Source: Rhizomucor pusillus
Taxonomy: Eukaryota; Mucoromycota; Mucoromycetes; Mucorales; Lichtheimiaceae
Length of the DNA: 64,000 bases
Assembly (NCBI GenBank): GCA_900175165.2
Contig: FWWN02000703.1
Span: forward strand, 1-64,000
Direction: 5' to 3'
Part shown: positions 59,147-64,000 of the stretch, piece after piece
Layout of the letters: every line of letters starts with the position of its first letter
Position numbering within the stretch: position 1 is the first letter of the stretch
Made by a program: the position numbers and the translations under genes
The notes under the pieces: model-generated
Databases searched by the model: none
What the model was told of the DNA's origin: nothing
Seen by the model: only the letters and a program-made list of their open reading frames with translations

Positions 59147-59705
59147 TGGTGATAAATTACGAATCAAGTAAAGAAAAGAAGGGAAAAAAGAAAAAGAGGA
59201 AAAGGAAAAGAAAGGGAGAAGAAGCAACTAGCAAACAAAAAGAAGCTGCACTTGCAAGACAGACAGTCTCTCTAACTCCTGATCCTCGATCCATACTCAC
59301 GAGGATGTACTGTATCCTATTCCGCCCGTCCTCCTCTTTTTCTCTCACTTCTCTCCTCTTTTTCATGCTTAATGGAGAGTGTGTGACCTCATCAGCAGGG
59401 CTCAAAACATTGCTGCAGTCGTTGCTCCAGAATATACACATATATAAAAATATACATACTCTTATTATATCTCTTTGCGTGTGTACATACCGTTCGGTCA
59501 AACCTTGAATCCTTAGGTCAGCAATTTGCGGCACATGCAGTAGGTAGTAAAGATATTCAACATGGTTGATCATTGTTGGCTCGGGTAAGAATACTCTTTT
59601 GGGGGCAATTTTGATTGCTTGATGAAAGAAACCCCTCCTCCTACCTCCTAAGTCACTCACGCCTTCCTGCCTTTCCGTTTTCTTTTTGTCCCAGCAGCCG
59701 TGATC
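59147..59705. other. Divergent promoter region
   Basis: Lies between the GH3 start (minus) and the EI24-family gene (plus). It has A/G-rich and T/C-rich tracts. No gene. Confidence 0.5.
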
Positions 59706-60810
59706 ATGGCGCCGCCCTACACATACCCGATTGCAGGCATATTCTACTTCCTCTCGCACCCTCAGGTAAGGCTTCTCCTCAAGCAGACCGCAGACATAAT
59801 ACTCACATGAAAGGGCGGACGTAGCTGTGGGTCAAAGTGCTCTGCCCATTCCTGCTGACACTCATCTTTGGCATACTGTCATTGGTGCTTTCATTTGTAT
59901 TCCTGCTGCCACTGCAGGCTCAAGCACTTATAAACGCAAACTGCCCGGCATGGCTGGCATGGATTGTGTCTATCGTATTCGTATTGCTCGAATCTGCACT
60001 TATGGACGTGATCTTTTTTGCTATCTTGCTGCCATTTTATCAGGACGCCTTGTTTGACGCCACACTCAAGGCGCGTGGTATGGGCCGGATGTTTGCAACC
60101 CGGGTCGAAGTGAACGGTCTTGTCCTGTGCTGCCGCGGCATTTCGTCTGGCGTTGTCTTGGTCTGGTTCCTTGTCTTGGCTCAGGTAAAAAACAACGCCG
60201 CGTGAAAAGCAAGGATTGACCTTTTGTTGACTTGACACAACCCACACAGATTTTTGTTTGGATCATCACGGCACCCTTGCATCTTATACCCGTGGTTGGC
60301 ACCGCCATTGCTTGCTACATCAATGGATGGCCTGCATGGTACCGTTACCTGTATTTATTTGTTGCATGCGCTCACAATTATGCTAAAACGTCTTCCTTTT
60401 TCAACTACAGCTGGGGTCATCATCTGCACTATGACATTGAATTTCGCGGCTTCAGCGTATCCGAATCTCGACGCTTTGCATGGCGCAACCGTGCATCATA
60501 CTGCAACTTTGGCGCCGTTGCTGTAGCGCTCGAACTCGTGCCTCTGTTCAACTTGCTCTTCATGTGGACGAACGTCGTCGGTGCTGCGTTGTGGGTTGCT
60601 GATAAATACGAAAAGAATGAAGCCGAAATTGCAAAGCAACAGCGCAGACAGCAGCAGCAGCAAAATGCTTCAGGCAATACTTCGATTGCTTCCATCTATC
60701 CGTCGCACAAGAGCCCCAGCTCGTTTGTGCCTTCCATTGACAGCGAACAAGGCCGATTGCTTTACGGATCAACGACCAAGGACGGGTATGGATCTACTAC
60801 TGAAGTCTAG
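59706..60810 (+). CDS. EI24-family multi-pass membrane protein (Lds/Rrt8-like)
   Basis: Three exons: 59706-59765, 59825-60184 and 60250-60810, about 325 residues. Exon 1 encodes MAPPYTYPIAGIFYFLSHPQ. Several hydrophobic segments follow: LCPFLLTLIFGILSLVLSFV, AWLAWIVSIVFVLLESALMD, VNGLVLCCRGISSGVVLVWF, APLHLIPVVGTAIACYINGW, and CNFGAVAVALELVPLFNLLF. The pattern of N-terminal FYFLSHP, the internal HLIPVVGT and the terminal ELVPLFNLLFMWTNVVGAAL is that of the EI24 domain family, which in yeast includes Lds1, Lds2 and Rrt8 (lipid droplets, spore wall). The C-terminal tail is Gln/Ser-rich and cytosolic. Function in this organism is inferred only from the family. Confidence 0.82.
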
Positions 60811-61388
60811 CTTCTTCTTTTCTATATCTTTTTTTTTCGTTTTTTGGGGAACAAGATACCCACTGTAATATACCAATGTATTGTTGGCTGGGCACCCACA
60901 TTTTCTTGTAGTTATATGCGTTTTGAATGATCTTCAGTTTTCCGCCGCGCGAACAACCGTTGCCAAGGCAAACCTTAAAACATACCATCAATTCGCAATG
61001 AGACCGACCGGCGGATGTCCAAATATATATAACCTGCACCCTGTAAATCAAGGATATACCCCAAGCGACTAGTTTACCAACAATAAATACAAGGAATGGA
61101 TTCGTCCAGGTAGATGAGCGGGCGGGACATGGTGATCGCTGCATCTTTGATTGCAGCAGCAGCGGTAAATGTGGCGACGGGTTGCTAAAAATAAAACGCG
61201 CGTTTCTCTCTTGTCACACCAAATGACATGGACAGGTTCAAAAAAGTTTTGGCCCACATCCTCCTCCTCTGCTCCTCGCGCAACGTGCATTATCTGCCGC
61301 TACGGCTGCTTTCCTTTTTTTTCTTGTTTCTTTTTCTATTTATTTTGAATTTTTGCTGCTTACCCCTTACAACATATAACGTATAATA
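60811..61388. other. Intergenic, tetraspanin upstream region
   Basis: No gene is seen; a T-rich tract lies at 61310-61350. Confidence 0.5.
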
Positions 61389-62696
61389 ATGAGTAGCGAG
61401 CACCTGCCTCTGCCGGCACACAACACAACCGCTCGCCAGCGAATTTCGTCCGAACCTGGATCGCCTTGGGAATCAGACGATGACCTGCCAGAGCCAGTCT
61501 TGCCCTGGATGAGGTCTGAATCTCGCCATTCGTTCGGCAGCTCCATATCACGCAGTTCCGTCGAGTCCGGCAGCCTGCACGTCATGAAACGGTATCAGCC
61601 TGATCCGAATATTAAGAAAAAGCAACGTTGGACAATGCACAAGTGGTGGCTCCTCTTCGCAAACACCTTGGTAAACCATTGCATCTATTCTTTTCTTATT
61701 TTATTTACGAACGATTGACACAACATGTAGCTTTTCTGCTACGGTCTCGGCATCTTGGTTCTCATCCTTTTGACTTTCTTTAAATGTAAGTCTTGGAATA
61801 TTCTACAAAGTGCGAAAAAAAGAAGATGGGATCTTTTTTTACTGATGCCCCCTGCCTCTCCCTACTACCAGTCTATCTTCGCGCCGATGTAGTCATGGTA
61901 GGCGAACCCACCATCCTCAACCGTAAGTCAATGATATTTATATTAGCAGCACCAGAAAAAAAGAAAGAAGACTCAATCTGCTTTCCAGTTGTCACGGCAA
62001 CCGGTGCCATTTGTTTGTTTACATCGTTGCTGGGTTACATTGGAATCATGCTCAACAACCGCGCAGTGTTGACATTCTATAATTTATTCCTGTGGGTATG
62101 CTTTGGTCTCATCGCGGCCATCGGTTATACAGCATACCGAAAGAACAAGTGGAATATTGAGGTAACAACGACGAATAAAAAGGGAAGTTTCGATCGCTGC
62201 TTTAAATATTAAATTCGGGGCGACGCCAAACAGGGTAAACTCTCGTATCAATGGCACTATGGTCTCTCCTCTGACGGCAGAGCACGCATCCAGGCCAATG
62301 TAAGAAAAGGAAACTTGACTATCGTGACAAGACAATGTGGCTGACTGATTATATTAGCTTCACTGCTGCGGATACAAATCGTTTACTGATTTCCATGAGC
62401 GTTCCAACAAGTGCTACCCACGTACGCTCTTGCCTGGCTGCAAGTACAAGTATCAGCAATTCACCACGCAGGCACTCACCATATGCTGGATTGTCGCCTT
62501 CTCCATGATCCCTGTCCACCTTTTCGTCCTCATCTCTGCACTGCTCTGCTCCAACCATGTCAACCGCAAGTTCGGCAAGAACTTGCCACCAAAGATCTAC
62601 CGTCTCGACTACCAGGGTATCATTGCCGGTACTCCTACTGGCAGCTCTGTCAACCTGCACAAGGAAGGTCTGCAACAGCGAAATGTCAACAACTAA
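61389..62696 (+). CDS. Tetraspanin-like protein
   Basis: Multi-exon gene from ATG 61389 (MSSEHLPLPAHN) to TAA 62694-62696. A hydrophilic N-terminal tail of about 95 residues (Ser/Pro-rich; SIKKKQR-like NIKKKQRWTMHKWWLLFANT) leads into TM1 (LLFCYGLGILVLILLTFFK). A small loop and TM2 (VTATGAICLFTSLLGYIGIM) follow, then TM3 (VLTFYNLFLWVCFGLIAAIG). The large extracellular loop has GKLSYQWHYGLSSDGRARIQ and the tetraspanin CCG motif in NLHCCGYKSF, with more Cys in KCYPRTLLPGCKYKYQQF. TM4 is ALTICWIVAFSMIPVHLFVL. It ends KIYRLDYQGIIAGTPTGSS. The four-helix topology with a CCG loop is characteristic; in fungi such proteins (Pls1, Tsp2, Tsp3 groups) organise membrane microdomains and affect hyphal development. 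The group here is not certain. Confidence 0.85.
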
Positions 62697-63427
62697 GTTT
62701 AGACGTAAACCATTTTTGTTATCGTTTACCTGCACCTGTCACCCGACACATTTTGTCTTTAGTTTTTTCTTTTCTTTTACATATCCAAACAGCAACAACA
62801 TTATCATCCGGTTTTTTTTACTTCCATTTTTTGGATTTCCTCCAGTACCATGTTCCTCTCTTTTCTATTTCGCGGCTGCGCTTACGAGAAAAATCTTCTG
62901 CACCCTTTACGCATATTTGACGATAGACACATGCGTATTTGAGTATATGCAGTTGTGAGCTTTATCCAGTTGCCATCTGTGTGGGCATTCATGCATCGAG
63001 TTCAAATATGGACACGAAAACTGAATCATTCGCGGACGGTCCATGTTCTCTCTGCCCTTTCTGTATATACACAGAAATTTCATAACCATTGAGCATTATA
63101 GCTGTTGCAAGTGCAACCTTCTTGATTCATGAAAAGTAGCAAGCCATCACCCATTCAGCGTATAGAACAAGATCATTCACGACGTTGCCAGTCTACTACA
63201 ATGCGTTTTTGCATGCATGCGTGACGCAAGACTTGTTCCTTGCAGTATACAAAGCACATACCAAATCGAGCACGTTTGTCAACATTGAACCCGTAACGCA
63301 TATACATACGTACATACATACAGTCATTCATTGGTAGTCATATAATTCAAACAAAATACTCTTTTTCCGCTTTCTTCCTGTTTTTTAAACATACCCGGCT
63401 CTGTCTACACGAAAAAAAAAAAGCACA
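62697..63427. other. Intergenic, no gene seen
   Basis: 3' flank of the tetraspanin gene and promoter of the next. Short tandem repeat acatacatac-like at 63300-63325. Confidence 0.5.
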
Positions 63428-64000
63428 ATGCGGAGACCTTCACGGACCAAAGTCGAGAACATCGCGAGCTTATTTCTCAACGGGTTAAATATCTGCCTCT
63501 ATTTACTTGTCATTGCAGCGTGCGTCTTGAAATCAATACAGGCAGATTTCTCGGATATCGTCATGTGTATATATGGAGGGTGAGAGAGAGAAATCGAGAG
63601 ATTTGAATAGTACAAGCATCTTTGTTGACCAAAAACGGTGTTAGGATCATTGCTGCACTGCTCGTTGTGTGCGAAGTAAAACCATCTGAAATTGTTATTG
63701 ACTACTTTGGTTTCCTCACCGTCTACAGAGGCCGCAGCATGGTGTTCATCTTGTATGTATATATGGTGGTGCGAAACCGGGGAGGAGTTGAATTACCTTA
63801 AACATTGACAAGAATGTATAGCTTTGGATGTTTATCACTCAGTCCGTCCGTTCTCAACATTGTCGCAGGCACATTCAACTTGACAGTGGGATTGGTTTAC
63901 ATGATCATGTCGTTTATACACTCGTTTCCACCGCCCAATCCGATCGTTATCAACTGGCAGAACTGGAAGGATTTCTCTGCAGAGGGACTCGATTTAGCAC
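63428..64000 (+). CDS. COPI-associated / Tvp15-like Golgi membrane protein (partial)
   Basis: Begins at ATG 63428 and runs past the window end. Three exons are visible, joined at about 63579/63644 and about 63752/63821. The protein reads MRRPSRTKVENIASLFLNGL, NICLYLLVIAACVLKSIQ (TM1), YGGIIAALLVVCEVKP (TM2), IDYFGFLTVYRGRSMVFIFF (TM3) and LNIVAGTFNLTVGLVYMIMS (TM4), then SFIHSFPPPNPIVINWQNWK. The short four-helix layout with FL.GRG-type YFGFLTVYRGRS is the hallmark of COPI-associated proteins (yeast Tvp15), small late-Golgi membrane proteins linked to vesicle transport. The C-terminus is not in this window. The start is chosen because the TM pattern follows at the expected distance. Confidence 0.78.

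Overview
The window reads as nuclear DNA of a filamentous fungus, most likely a Mucoromycota species (Mucorales-type). The signs are intron-dense genes (introns of roughly 55-110 nt with GT..AG, a few with GC..AG), eukaryotic housekeeping proteins (V-ATPase subunit H, eIF5A, COX11), fungal wall, secretion and polarity proteins, CYP509-like P450s, a DUF7707-like secreted protein, and Fanzor/TnpB-like and KDZ transposon relics of the kind common in Mucorales. There are no operons, rRNA genes or CRISPR arrays, and I found no convincing tRNA.

Layout. 2.4-5.0 kb: a small Mim2-like protein and VMA13, both minus strand. 5.4-6.5 kb: a very Glu/Gln/Lys-rich protein. 7.2-12.3 kb: a decayed island holding a damaged PLP aminotransferase, a broken Fanzor-like ORF containing the RuvC-I region, and an AGCGCT-rich repeat-flanked segment. 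12.7-16.1 kb: a Bem3-like PX-PH-RhoGAP. 16.5-20.8 kb: a Na+/Ca2+ exchanger (NCLX type) followed by a degenerate copy of its own last exons. 21.6-23.2 kb: a secreted Cys-rich protein and a CaaX-box protein. 24.6-27.1 kb: GH47 mannosidase. 29.2-34.5 kb: a tandem P450 pair, first intact, second a pseudogene. 35-38.5 kb: F-BAR/RhoGAP. 39.3-41.1 kb: a PH protein convergent with COX11. 42-46.3 kb: a second decayed island with a KDZ transposase relic and the C-terminal half of a Fanzor-like nuclease. 46.9-50.5 kb: eIF5A and a third P450, divergent. 50.6-53.1 kb: RhoGEF(DH)-BAR-SH3. 54.6-59.1 kb: a 2OG-Fe(II) oxygenase and a GH3 beta-glucosidase. 59.7-64 kb: EI24-family membrane protein, tetraspanin, and a COPI-associated/Tvp15-like protein cut by the window end.

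Themes. Rho-GTPase control of polarity and membrane shape is well represented (two RhoGAPs, one DH-BAR-SH3 exchange factor, one PH protein), though nothing shows they are co-regulated. Metabolic genes (P450s, 2OG oxygenase, aminotransferase, GH3) are interspersed and do not form an obvious biosynthetic cluster. The most notable features are the two Fanzor-like (eukaryotic TnpB) relics, which retain complementary halves of a RuvC nuclease and contain every ambiguous base (N) that I noticed in the window. Exon boundaries were deduced by eye from reading frames and splice signals and should be treated as provisional.
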